Of a DNA stretch of 64,000 nucleotides, positions 20,466 through 31,722 are shown piece by piece (the first letter of the stretch is position 1; each line of letters begins with the position of its first letter). The stretch is from Liriodendron chinense (Eukaryota; Streptophyta; Magnoliopsida; Magnoliales; Magnoliaceae), in NCBI GenBank assembly GCA_003013855.2, contig PVNU02002760.1:1-64000 (forward strand). Reading direction: 5' to 3'. The notes below the pieces were generated by a model, which did not search any database, was not told the DNA's origin, and saw only the letters and a list, made by a program, of their open reading frames with translations. Made by a program: the position numbers and the translations under genes.

Positions 20466-22377
20466 ATCCCCTCATCCGAAGATGTAAAACTACGGCACTT
20501 AACTGTGTGAGACTCGTCTTGCTCGCTGACGTAAAATAGATCGGGTGCCTTACCAGCAGTAGAAGCTGGAAATGGATGAAAATTTCATATTTTTCCCTGC
20601 ATTTCAGAAAAATCAGAAAAAAATACAGAAAACATTGCAAAATATGTTCAAAATCACAAAATATTTCCCTTGCTTTCAAACCAAATATTTTCAAAACCAC
20701 AAAAAATATATTTCCTTTGTTTTCAATAACCGATCTCTATCCTGAATACTCAGGTAAAGATTCGGACCACATATTTGCAAAAATCACAAAAATTGTCACT
20801 ATCCCCAGCACTACACTTCAGGAGTCTCGAACTCCGCTCTCTTCACAATTTGGGATGACGGATCCAATCGCCCGCAAATTGGAATCTTGACCAAAACTGG
20901 TGACCAAGCACCATCTCAATCGCATTTATGCCCAAAAGAACACTTTGAAGTCGGATAACATCCTCGTACATTCTCATTAGCAAAGAAACAACATCTTGGG
21001 ACGATGGACCTGATCGACCACGGGTCGGGATCTTGACCAACCCGCTGACCAAATATCCGCATTAAAAAGAAAATCCCCAGGGAAGCACAACCCTGCAAAC
21101 AATAAGCTCAAAATTCTCTGCATCTCCAGCAAAAGCAAAATCATCAAACTGAAAGAGAATGAGCCAAGCCATGCATCCATCATCAAATATGCATCTCCAT
21201 GCGTCAGCATCCATCACATCAATCATCATGTTTACCTGCTTTCAAAATAAAAGTCGGCTAGCCAAAGACCCCACAGGCATCCCTAGTGGAGGCACGTGCA
21301 GACCAGATTTCCATTTCAAAAGATAAAAAAAATATATATTCCTATTTGCAAATAAAAACCCCACGAAGTATCACTCCCCAGAGTGGGTATCTTTTCAAAA
21401 ATCTAAAAAACATTTTTCCAGTAGAGCGTTCGGTCTCCAAAACACCGAGAGATCTTCCATATCTCTGGCTAGGAGCCGACGCAAAAATCAAATAAGATCC
21501 GATGTCTCGCGGTTTTCCCGGAGACCATCGGATCCAATGCACTCAGAGTACGGTCGAATTGAACTCCAGTGTCAGTGCAGTCGTACCACATGCCGAGATA
21601 CGAAAAGATGAAAGACAAAAGGCTCGGTCAAAGAAACCATTTGAATAGGTGGAAACGATGAATTGTAACCCAAGTATCAAAATCAGCAGATTGGGTGGAA
21701 AGAGTTCACCCGCACATACCTAGACGTGGATGCCTGAAGTACCTTGACTGAGTCCAAGTCGGCGTAGTAGAATCCCGTAAGACTCATGACGCAGGGCATC
21801 TAACCACTTTGACAGTCAAGCAAAACAAGTATTCCTGGAGTGATCCGGGAAAACATCAAACATCACACAATCAGTCTTAGGGTCAGCAACCTCATAAGAC
21901 TAGCGACGCAGAGGCTCTGCTGTACCTTTCTGATGTTAGTACTGATCGAAAATGGAAGGGTTGTGATTGGGTACCCAGGTTGCAGCAAACTGTAGGGACA
22001 ATCGCAACGTTTTCTCTAAACTCCCGCGGTATGTGCGAGTTATCAATCTCCAAACAATCAACTGACTCAGATACAAAGGACAACAAAGAATCCAGACCAC
22101 AATCTAGGAAAGAATGAATTGCAAACCAAGCATCAAAACCAGCAGATCGGGTGGAAAAAGTCCACCCGCACATACCTAGGTGTGGATGCCTGAAGTACCT
22201 TGACTGAGTCCAAGTCGGTGTAGTAGAATCCCGTAAGACTACATGACGCAGGGCGTCTAACCACTTTGACAGTCAAGCAAAACAAGTACTCTTGGAGTGA
22301 TCTGGGAAAACATCGAACATACAATCAATCACAGGGTCAGTATCCTCGTAAGACTACGACGCAACGGCTCTGCTGTA
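20466..22377 (+). other. Element H 3' noncoding region between C and D
   Basis: Opens with the right copy of ATCCC. No domain in any frame. It includes short 'ttttcaaaaatc' phrases like those of the 9299-10380 repeats, and from 21659 the first copy and part of the second copy of a 455-bp direct repeat. Confidence 0.6.
21659..22377 (+). repeat. 455-bp direct repeat, split by element D
   Basis: Copy 1 is 21659-22113. Copy 2 starts at 22114, is interrupted at 22377 by D, and continues at 29913 to about 30100. Shared landmarks are 'agcagatngggtgg', 'acccgcacatacctag', 'cctgaagtaccttgactgag', and 'gggtacccaggttgcagc'. Confidence 0.88.
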
Positions 22378-23781
22378 TGTTCGCTCGCCTCAAGTGTAAG
22401 GCTGCGATGTAGTAATAAATCTCAGTAAGACCGAGGTCGATCCACAGGGAATTAGAAACAACTTCCAAACTATTCCAGCAACTCAATTTTGCAAGAAAAT
22501 AGGATTCAATTTGGTAATTAAACTAAAACAGTAACTTAATGGAAAATCAGTAATTTAAAGTACTAAGGCATCCAAGGATCCACTTGTAGCAATCCCATCT
22601 CAATCCAACCAATCCAAGTAGAGAATACAACTAGATTTGAAGTCCTATCTCTCATCTAGTTGGAAAATAAAGCATTCAAACACGTTCAATTCCATTCAAG
22701 CTGAACTTCCAAGTTTTAGTCCCATTTAACACATGTAGGATTCGAAATCATAGCCTTCGGAGTAACAGCCATGCCTATGGACTATGGCTTGCTCAAGGGT
22801 TACCATAATTCGAACCTAAACAAACACAATATGATAATCTCAGAGAATTGCAAGGAATCCATGTCCGGAGCACATGAACTCTCATAAATCATCTCAAACT
22901 ACCAACTTAAGAACTAGAATATGAAAAATCCAAACTTGAATTAAAAAGTACTTGAATTAACTTGAATCAAACATGAAATTAGCTACAAGCTTCACCTCTC
23001 AGCCTTAGCTGAGAGATTCTAGCCGAGCATTGTCATACTACAACTAGAACTCATAATAGAAAGCATAAAAACGAGAAAAACCAGAAATTGGAGGGTTGCA
23101 GACGCTCCATGAAAGCTTCCTCTCTTTAGAACCACGTCCCTTAGCTTCTATGATGACCTAAGAAGAGCCCCTAGGTGTCCTTTTATAGTGGGAAAGCCTC
23201 CTTGCGTTGGAAACTTCCAGAAATTGTGTAAGGTTACGCACTGCGCAGCAAATTTCGGAACCGGAATTAGAAATTCTTGATTTTTCTGCGTAGCCGACCG
23301 GTCAGACTGGCCTGGCCGACCGGTCAGGACCGGTCGGACCTACTTTGCAAACAGTCCAGAGAGTTTCCAAGCAGCCACGACCTGTTGGCCGACCGGTCAC
23401 GACCGGTCGGACCAAACTGGTCTGCGTCCAGCGAGTTCAACATCAGCACCGACCGGTTGGCCGACCGGTCAAGACCGGTCGGACCAACTGGTCCTTTTTT
23501 CAGTGGTGTCCAGAGGCGTGGCTGACCGGTCAGACATGCTTTTCTTCTTCTTTTTCTTCTTTTCTTCATTCTCTTTTCTCCCTCTTTCTTCTTCCTTCTT
23601 TGGTCTATCTTGGACCTTCCTTCAAAGGTTCTAAATGGCCCCTTTTTGGTCTCCAATTGAGTGAAGTCCGCTCTCATCCCTACAATCACGAAACATGAGT
23701 TAGATGGGCCTTTTAATCATGAAAACCATGCATACAATGTCATGTAGTGGGCAATGCAATGTATAAATTGGAGGTTCAACA
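22378..23781 (-). repeat. Element D 3' LTR
   Basis: 1,404 bp, TGTT...AACA termini. A GACCGGTC palindrome array is at about 23293-23532 and a TATA box (minus) near 23189-23197. It is followed by the polypurine tract at 23782-23794. Confidence 0.93.
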
Positions 23782-24836
23782 CACCCCCCAACCAGCTTTT
23801 TGCTAGTCCCAAGCAAAACATGCGTGAAACAATTTCAAACCTCCAAACCAACTCTCTTCCAGAAACCATGTTTTTATCCATTCCAAGACATATAAGTATA
23901 AAATTTAGAGAAACTAGGTGATAGAAATTGTAAACTTAAACTCTCAAAGCATAAGAAGTGTCTGCATGAAATTCCCGCTGATTGATTGATAAATAGAAGA
24001 ACTCGAACAATTTCGACCCAGTGTGCATAGTGAAAGTTCATCTCATGAGTCTCTGGGATTACCTTCCTCACAGATTAAGTAAACCAAGGAGTTTAAGGTG
24101 CACAGAGCAACAACAAGCCTATGACAGGAATTTGCCTTACCGTCCTTTCGACGGCTTTCACACTACGTCCCATTTCCGGCTTTGGTTACGGTTCGACCAT
24201 CCCCCAGTTGGTAATAGGTAGGCCTTTTTGGAATTTTCCACCATTTTTCCTTCATTCCCGATTTCATCCTTTCTTTTCCTTTTTCTTTTGATTTAGATAG
24301 GATTTTTAAAAGTCTATATCTTCTGTTATTTTCCCATGGACAAGGATGGACAAAATACCCCGGCTTGGTTTCTCAACACCTTTAAATCAAAGTCTAGCTA
24401 ATCCACAAATCACATAAACCGTTCAACTCATGAAAATCGTGTAATGTGAACTAGGTTTAAAAGTGTTCAAATTTTCTATCAATCACAACAATAGGGGAAC
24501 TAACATATAAAACCATTATGTTGGGAGAAATTCAAGACTTACAACATCACACACTTCGTATCTCCTTTTCTTATACTCATATCATCTCGAATGCATGGAA
24601 ATAAGGTTTTCTAAAAGAGTTTTGAAATTTTAGAAAATTCGAAAAAATTACGCATATGAAGCTCGAAATGTTGCAAACTGCTAGATGAGGAATCTCATCT
24701 CACCCCCAACCAATTCTTGCATTGTCCTCAATGTAAAAAGATATGCAATGAGCATGAACATGAGAGTAAAGGTAAAATATGAGAGAGTGAGAACAATAGT
24801 ACCTGAGATAGCGATTATGGAAGTCTACAACCCAAC
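23782..24836 (-). other. Polypurine tract and conserved 3' noncoding block of element D
   Basis: Begins with the same G-rich primer motif as C. The 23940-24230 portion is almost the same as 12361-12640 in C. Confidence 0.7.
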
Positions 24837-24936
24837 AACTAAAACCTACTAAAACAGTAAAACTGAATAAAACTAAACCTAATATACGGAAAGAAATAAA
24901 GATAACTAACCCGTCCTTGTAAAAAGAGGATCTCCA

Positions 24937-25505
24937 TCAGACTAGGAGATCGATTATCATTATAACATCCAAAAGGACAAAGTTGAGCAGGATCATCAAG
25001 TGGTGTAACAAATTTTTCAGTAGAACTATCCACCATCCTGCTTTGGAAAGTACATTAGTGACATCGATCATTCTACCCCATTGAAAATCCTGCTGAAAAA
25101 TTTCAGCAGGTTCTTCAACAAAATTGTCACATGTACTAGGAAAGGAGAATTTCATTGGTTGGAAATCATTGAATATGGATCTCCTTTCCTTCTTGTCTGG
25201 GTGAAAATTATTCAAGTACGGATCATCCCAGAGGTGTTCTTTGGTTTGAACAAACCAAAGAAATGTGGAGACTTGTATTTCTTCTTCACAAGTCGATATG
25301 ATCTCCACAAAATCAGATTTCACCGGTGCTTCCACAATTGAATTTTCAGTTTGGTGGTCTGTGGAAGGAAACTTTTTACGCATCGGGGAGGTCTCTCTCA
25401 AAGCATGTACAATGTCTTGAATCATGGGATCATCCCAATCCTCAAAGTACGTTAGGCACTCCTCAAGTGTATAAGAGACCTCATCAGAGGTAATATTATA
25501 TTTGG
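24937..25505 (-). CDS. Tail domain of the D polyprotein (uncharacterised)
   Basis: Open in one frame from about 25505 to the stop at 24937; the 162 residues after ATG 25425 are continuous. No known family is recognised. It begins acidic, then has a block with STFLW, DDPYL, IFNDF, STCDN, EEPAEIF, DFQW and SKAGWW, and ends in a strongly hydrophobic stretch of about 30 residues (LLKNLLHHLMILLNFVLL). Element A has the same ordered motifs at the same place after protease. It occupies the site where C has RT to integrase and stops at the same conserved 'tctcctagtctga' segment that ends C integrase. A frameshift near 25500 separates it from the protease frame. Confidence 0.7.
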
Positions 25506-26519
25506 ACCCTTTATGTCTTCCTCCTTCTCAGAATTTTGTGTAGGTTGGAGTGGGTCCTCAACCTCTACACTTTCAAAAATTGGCCTCTCTGTAGGCAGAT
25601 CAAGCACCAACTCTTCCAAATCCTGCACAACAAATTTGTGTAAATCAGAAATTGGTGACTTGTTAATTGAATTTTCAGAAATTAACACTTCCAAGGTCTT
25701 AAGAAAATGAGAATTAGATTTATCCTTAGAATGTGTCAAATATGTCTCCAAACTTTCAGGTAGATCATGTTGGGAAAACCCCCCATCATCCATGGATTCT
25801 ATCATGTTTACCTCATGGGGACCATCATTGTCGTCCCAATCCTCAAAGGGATCAAAACTAACAACATCTAGAGGATCAAAATTCTGCCTTAAAGCGAACT
25901 CCTCTCCCACGATTGAATCAATCAAATCAACCTCGTGGATATCATCATCATCCCTAAGCCTTTTGCCTAAGTGAAACACATTTACTTCTAATGTCATGTT
26001 TCCAAAGGATAGTTGCATCACCCCATTCCGGCAATTGATGATTGCATTTGATGTGGCAAGGAACGGGCGGCCTAATATCACCGGTATTTGAGTGCTAGCA
26101 TTCAGAACCGGTTGTGTGTCCAAGACGATAAAATCTACCGGGTAGTAGAATTTGTCAACTTGAACTAGAACATCCTCAACTATCCCCCTCGGTACATGGA
26201 TAGATCTATCAGCGAGTTGCAATGTGGTTTTGGTGTGTTTTAATTCACCAAGACCCAATTGCTCATATACCGAGTATGGGATCAAGTTCACACTCGCCCC
26301 CAAATCTAACAAGGCACGCTCAATCCGGTAGTCTCCAATGATACATGAGACGGTGGGACTACCGTGATCTTTGAATTTTGGGGGAGTCTTTTGAGTGAGA
26401 ATGGCACTCACTTGCTCAGTTAAGAAGGCCTTTTGCTGCACATTATATTTGCATTTTGTTGTGCATAGGTCCTTTAGAAACTTGGCATAAGAGGGGATTT
26501 GTTTAATGGCATCAAGCAA
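25452..26519 (-). CDS. Gag C-terminus, protease and linker (element D)
   Basis: A 355-residue open frame. Gag C-terminal residues run straight into protease without the frame change seen in C. The protease motif ALLDLGASVNLI (Asp about residue 72) and VILGRPFLATSNAIINC are intact. After HLGKRLRD the sequence abruptly diverges from C into an acidic linker (about 25955 down), which marks the point where the two element types part. Confidence 0.85.
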   Translation of the reverse strand: MLDAIKQIPSYAKFLKDLCTTKCKYNVQQKAFLTEQVSAILTQKTPPKFKDHGSPTVSCIIGDYRIERALLDLGASVNLIPYSVYEQLGLGELKHTKTTLQLADRSIHVPRGIVEDVLVQVDKFYYPVDFIVLDTQPVLNASTQIPVILGRPFLATSNAIINCRNGVMQLSFGNMTLEVNVFHLGKRLRDDDDIHEVDLIDSIVGEEFALRQNFDPLDVVSFDPFEDWDDNDGPHEVNMIESMDDGGFSQHDLPESLETYLTHSKDKSNSHFLKTLEVLISENSINKSPISDLHKFVVQDLEELVLDLPTERPIFESVEVEDPLQPTQNSEKEEDIKGPNIILPLMRSLIHLRSA

Positions 26520-28235
26520 AGGGATATTAACCTTGACTTATCTAAAAATCTCTAGAATATCATGAGAGTTTGGAAGAGATTTTGGGGCAACCAATCTTGA
26601 AGGGAATGGTGCTACGGGCTTGTAAATGCGTTCCGGTTCTTATGGGGCTAAGTTAGATCCATCCTCATCCTCAGAATTTACCGGATCATTAGGCTTGTCG
26701 GCCTTCACCGGAATGGATTTGTCAATTTGTTTACCACTTCTAAGAGTGGTGATGGATTTGGCTTGCTCCATGTGTTGGTTGGAAGGATTAGGAATGCTCA
26801 CTTCATGTACTTGCTTTGGATTGGGCAGAGGTTGGGCCGGAAAGGTCTCTTCCCTAGCATTCAAGCGTCACTTTATCTCATCAACCGAGACTTTAAGCTC
26901 TTGGAACATTTGCTAATTTGTTTGATTGATTTGTGTTTGCCCTTGTATAAACTGCTTTCAAGGTATCCTCCATTGATAACTGAGGTGGGGCCATATTTTG
27001 CATGGGTGGCCCTCTTTGAGAGTTTGTAGGATTGCCCGTAAGAGCATTCTTCCAACTAAAATTTGGGTGGTTCGTCCAACTATCATTGTACGTATTACCC
27101 ACCGGTCCATTGAAGGGCCGTTGATACCCATATGTGGCATTTGCATGTTCATGTAATACCTCTTGAAATGAAGGAATTGTGGGACAATCATGCGTAGCGT
27201 GTAAATCGGTGAGACAAATCCCACATATGGTTTCAATAGCTTCATTGGACTTTGGAACTCCACTTTTACTAAGTTCCATGGCCTCAACCTTCCTTGTGAG
27301 GTTGGCTATCCTTGCATTCACGTCGTCTTCCCCCTTAAGGATATAGATCCCTCCTTTCTCTTGAATAGGCTTGGGGTTATTGGGTTTATCCGAGGTATCC
27401 CAAGATTGGGCATTTTCAGCCAACATATCCAAGTAACTCCAAGCCTCATCTGGATTTTTACTCATAAACTCGCCATTGCACATCATCTCTACAAATTGGC
27501 GCATATTGGAACTTAATCCATCATTGAAAAAATTTATAATTCGCCAACTCTCATAGCCATGATGTGGGCAAGCAAGTAGGAGATCCTTAAATCTCTCCCA
27601 ACATTGAAAAAAAGATTCACCCTCTTTAGCCGAGAAATTCATTATGGCTCTTCAAAGGGTATTCGTTTTATGAGCCGGGAAGAACTTTTTCAAGAATTCC
27701 CGGGTCATCTCAATCCATGACCCAATCGAATGTGGTCTAAGAGAGTGAAGCCAATCTTTGGCTCTTTCTTTCAATGAAAAGGGAAAAAGTTTAAGTCTAA
27801 TGGTATCTTCTGAAACATTGGCGTACTGCAAGGTAGCCACCACTTCTTCAAATTCTTTCAAGTGTAGATATGGGTGGTCAGAGTCTAGCCCAAGGAACTT
27901 TGGTATAAGTTGAATTACACCCGGCTTTATGTCAATGTTTCCCTCGTTTGGTGGTAGAACCACACAAGAGGGTGTAATTGCACGGGCTGGTTGTAAGTAA
28001 TCCCGTAGTGATCTCATTGGAGGAACATTATGTACCTCATTCTCTCCTACTCCTTCTTGATTTGCGTTTGTAGTTGGAGTACGGGGGGAGGATTCCTTAA
28101 AGGTGTTTGATCCATACTTTCCAAACTTTCACAATGCTCTTGGTAATTTCGGACTCATTTATGGACTGACAATGGTCCAACTAAACCACCTTCAGATTGG
28201 AGATGATTTGAGTGGTTACGTTCCCAACGGGACAT
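26520..28235 (-). pseudogene. Gag (element D), broken
   Basis: The start ATG at 28235 (MSRWERNHSN) equals that of C. The frame is broken by a TGA early (Arg in C), by a short poly-C run that shifts frame near 28085, by a TGA near 27652 (Arg codon in C), by a frame change near 26945 and by stops near 26876 and 26640. The Gag domain and the zinc knuckle CGICLTDLHATHDC (about 27180-27225) are readable. Confidence 0.85.
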
Positions 28236-28462
28236 AAACTACTCAACAAAAACTACACTAGTCCTAAATCATAGAAATCTGAAATTAATCTGAAAATAGA
28301 AAATCTGAAAATAGTTAAGTTAGAAAGGTATCACCTGATGCACGTTTAACTAGAGAAGAAATCCTACAAAACAAAACAATTTGTTAGTTCTAGAAAAAAT
28401 TAGAAAACCTATCTACTTCTATTTCTATAGCCACTAAAACAATTTGAAAACCGTTATCTAAG

Positions 28463-28480
28463 TCCCCGGCAACGGCGTCA
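28463..28480 (-). other. Primer-binding site, tRNA-Asp type, mutated (element D)
   Basis: On the minus strand TGACGCCGTTGCCGGGGA. It matches tRNA-Asp except for G to A at the third base. Confidence 0.88.
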
Positions 28481-28486
28481 AAAACT

Positions 28487-29907
28487 TTTTCGCTCAGCCT
28501 CAAGTGTAAGGCTGCGATGTAGTAATAAATCACGGTAAGACCGAGGTCGATTCACAGGGAATTAGAAACAACTTCCAAACTATTCCAGCAACTCAATTTT
28601 GCAAGAAAATAGCATTCAATTTGGTAATTAAACTAAAACAGTAACTTAATGAAAAAATCAGTCATTTAAAGTACTAAGGCATTCAAGGATCCACTTGTAG
28701 CAATCCCATGTCAATCAAACCAATCCAAGTAGAGAACACAACTAGATTTGAAGTCCTATCTCTCATCTAGTTGGAAAATAAAGCATTCAAACACATTCAA
28801 TTCTATTCAAGCTGAACTTCCAAGTTCTAGTCCCATTTAACACATGTAGGATTCGAAATCATAGCCTTCGAAGTAACAGCCATGCCTATGGACTATGGCT
28901 TGCTCAAGGGTTACCATAATTCAAACCTAAACAAACACAATATGATAATCTTAGAGAATTGCAAGGAATCCATGTCCAGAGCACATGAACTCTCATAAAT
29001 CATATCAAACTATCAACTTAAGAACTAGAATATGAAAAATCCAAACTTGAATTAAAAAGTACTTGAATTAACTTGAATCAAACATGAAATTAGCTACAAG
29101 CTTCACCTCTCAGCCTTAGCTGAGAGATTCTAGCCGAGCATTGTCATACTACAACTAGAACTCATAATAGAAAGTATAAAAACTAGAAAAACTAAAAATT
29201 GGAGGGTTGCAGACGCTCCACGACAGCTTCCTCTCTCTAGAACCACGTCCCTTAGCTTCTATGATGACCTAGGAAGAGCCCCTAGGTGTCCTTTTATAAT
29301 GGGAAAGCCTCCTTGCATCGGAAACATCCAGAAATTGCGTAAGGTTACGCACTTGCGCAGCAAATTTCGGAACTGGAATTAGAAATTCCTGATTTTTCTG
29401 CGTAGCCGACCGGTCGGACGACCGGTCGGACTGGCCTGGCCGACCAGTCAAGACCGGTCGGACCTACTTTGCAAACAGTCCAGAGAGTTTCCAAGCAGCC
29501 ACGACCTGTTGGCCGACCGGTCACGACCGGTCGACCAAACTGGTCTGCGTCCAGCGAGTTCAGCATCAGCACCGACCGGTTGGCCGACCGGTCAAGATCG
29601 GTCGGACCAACTGGTCCTTTTTTCAATGGTGTCCAGAGGTGTGGCCGACCGGTCGGACATGCTTTTCTTCTTCTTTTTCTTCTTTTCTTCATTCTCTTTT
29701 CTCCCTCTTCTTCTTCCTTCTTTGGTCTATCTTGGACCTTCCTTCAAAGGTTCTAAATGGCGCCTTTTTTTTTTATCTCCAATCGAGTGAAGTCCGCTCT
29801 CATCCCTACAATCACGAAACATGCGTTAGATGGGCCTTTTAATCATGAAAACCATGCATACAATGTCATGTAGTGGGCAATGCAATGTATAAATTGGAGG
29901 TTCAACA
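28487..29907 (-). repeat. Element D 5' LTR
   Basis: 1,421 bp. The terminus next to the PBS is mutated (TTTT instead of TGTT on the plus strand). TATAAAAG (minus) is intact near 29290-29298. The palindrome array is at about 29404-29660, with an added GACCGGTC unit relative to the 3' LTR. Confidence 0.93.
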
Positions 29908-30172
29908 CTGTACCTTTCTGATGTTAGTACCGATCAGGAATGCAAGGGTTGCGATTGGGTACCCAGGTTGCAGCAAACTGTAGGGACAATCGCAACGTTT
30001 TCTCCAAACTTCCCCGGTATGTGCGAGTGATCGATTTCCAGACGATCAACTGGCACAGATGCAAAGGCAAGCAAAGATTTCAGACCATGATCTATGAATG
30101 GCCGGGTCAAAAGTGGGGTGTCCACTCGCTTTGGCATTCGGTTGCATACAACCTCTGCCAAAGAGGGGCATC
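29908..30172 (+). other. End of element H internal region with polypurine tract
   Basis: Continues the second 455-bp repeat copy after D. It ends in a purine-rich AAAGAGGGGCATC (30160-30172) directly before TGTAGACACCCC, the usual 3' LTR junction of Tat-type elements. Confidence 0.65.
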
Positions 30173-31476
30173 TGTAGACACCCCACCTTCGGCTACACTG
30201 CTGGTAGAGATAGCTGGATGGATGGAGGACCATACCCCCAAATCCCATGTCCAAACTCAGCCAAGACTCACCCTTGTAAGCCCCAGTCCATAGCCTAACT
30301 CAAGACTGAACCCAGTCAACTCGCCCCTAAACATCAGTCTGAAAAACCCCCCCATAAGAACAGCTAGTCAAAAAATCATAAAAAAGTCAAACTCACTGAG
30401 TCAACCCACTGAGTCAACCCGCTGAGTCAAATCACCGAGTCAACCCGCTGAGTCAACTCACCGAGTCAAATCACCGAGTCGACCCGCTGAGTCAACCCAC
30501 CGAGTCAACCCACTGAGTCCAAACAGCAGCCCCGAGGCATGTCCTGTACCACACGCTGGAACCCGAGGAGCGTCCAGGGGGCCGCCCAAAATTATTTACG
30601 AGTCCTGACACTGCTCGTTGCTATAAATACCCCCCTCCCCTTCTCATTTCAACAGCCAATTTTCAGTCCAGAGCGACTCGTCCGTCCGAATTTTCCTCCA
30701 TCCCCCTTTAGCCCATCTTTCTACCAAGGAGAGCCCGAGTGAGGAGAGCCTAGCCCTGGTCCAGCCCAGCCTGACCATTGGTCCAAGTCTCCCAAGCCAT
30801 CCAAGTCTTAATCTAGCCACTCGAAGCCAATCCTTACGACACCTCCGTCCATTTAGCTACTCTTTTTTTCAGCATCATCTCATTCGCATCTAGCATAAGT
30901 GCAACATTTACTTTTCTTCCAACCCCCTGCTTCACTGCAAGCACTTTGATTATTTAAACACACAGCATGCATCTCGCATAAAGCACCTGTCAGTTCGAGC
31001 GTATGCTCTGGGCTTACCTGTTAATGGAAACCTGCCCATCAGAAACTCTTACTGTTCAGACCAGCATTCGTACATTAGTCGCTATAAGCACTTTGATTAT
31101 TCAAACACACAGCATGCATATCGCATAAAGCACCTGTCAGTTCGAGCGTATGCTCTAGGCTTGCTTGTTAATAGAAACCTGCCCATCAGAAACTCTTACT
31201 GTTCAGACCTGCATTCATGCATCATGTCATCTATGAGAATATACGAGGATTAAAACAGACTTTCAAGTGTTAGTTCGATTCTGTGAAGTAGAGACCGTAC
31301 TTCGGTATGAGCAGTGTGTGGGGTGCTTAACCTCTTCCCACCCTATAACCTTGATCCCTTACCTCGAATCGCTGGCCGCAGATCAAAAGGAGTCATTTTA
31401 GAGAAAGGAATCTTCGGATCCCCTTCTCTAACGTTTCTACGGGGTCTAGCCGACTGTAGATTCGAAGTGACTGGCT
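30173..31476 (+). repeat. Tat-type LTR (element H)
   Basis: Starts TGTAGACACCCC. Contains a ten-copy 13-bp array (30396-30519), the TATA box TATAAATA (30622-30629), and a 147-bp tandem duplication (30941-31087 and 31088 to about 31220). The right end is placed just before the tRNA-Arg-like PBS and is uncertain by a few bases; no clear CA terminus is visible. Confidence 0.65.
30396..30519 (+). repeat. Ten-copy 13-bp array with TGAGTCA/TTGACT cores
   Basis: GAGTC recurs exactly every 13 bp at 30398, 30411, 30424, 30437, 30450, 30463, 30476, 30489, 30502 and 30515, within units like 'ctgagtcaaccca'. Forward the unit has TGAGTCA (bZIP/GCN4-like); the reverse strand has TTGACT (W-box-like). It ends about 100 bp before the TATA box. 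Confidence 0.93.
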
Positions 31477-31478
31477 AG

Positions 31479-31491
31479 TGGCGACTCTGGT
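31479..31491 (+). other. Primer-binding-site-like sequence, tRNA-Arg type
   Basis: TGGCGACTCTGGT resembles the complement of the 3' end of plant tRNA-Arg(ACG), the usual primer for Tat-lineage elements. The match is imperfect after ten bases. Confidence 0.5.
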
Positions 31492-31664
31492 CATATATAA
31501 ACTCATCTAAACACATCCAGCCTAATACGACAACCAAACAAAGCCCTCGAGAACGAGGCAAGCCAGTGGCACAAACGGCGAGTCGCGCGCACACAACCTC
31601 TTCTTCTTTTTCCGAAAGGAAAGGGAAGACGTCGTGTGGGAGCGCGGAACGGCGAGGGTCCACA

Positions 31665-31722
<58 letters not shown>

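Larger units (their letters stand above)
22378..29907 (-). mobile_element. Element D: non-autonomous Athila-related element (gag-protease-tail, no pol)
   Basis: A 7.5-kb minus-strand element bounded by LTRs 22378-23781 and 28487-29907 and by perfect duplications CTGTA (22373-22377 and 29908-29912). Own-direction order: 5' LTR, tRNA-Asp PBS, gag, protease, acidic linker, short tail frame, conserved noncoding block, polypurine tract, 3' LTR. No RT, RNase H or integrase motif is present. The gag region is about 93-95% identical by eye to that of C over ~2.2 kb, while LTRs are only about 80% similar to C's. LTRs differ by roughly 3-4% from each other. Comparable gag-only elements are known as TR-GAG; the shared tail is the unusual part. 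Confidence 0.93.

Noticed and set aside
24937..25425. Tail domain as a remnant of integrase (DDPYL against DEPLLFKYCPEQ)
   Set aside because: Similarity is limited to a few residues; the ordered EPA, DFQW, KAG-W and hydrophobic end have no counterpart in integrase. Not fully excluded without a profile search.
31475..31720. Frames rich in alternating Cys and Val, and frames alternating Ile and Tyr at 6294-6584 and 9289-9597
   Set aside because: They translate (AC)n and (AT)n microsatellites.
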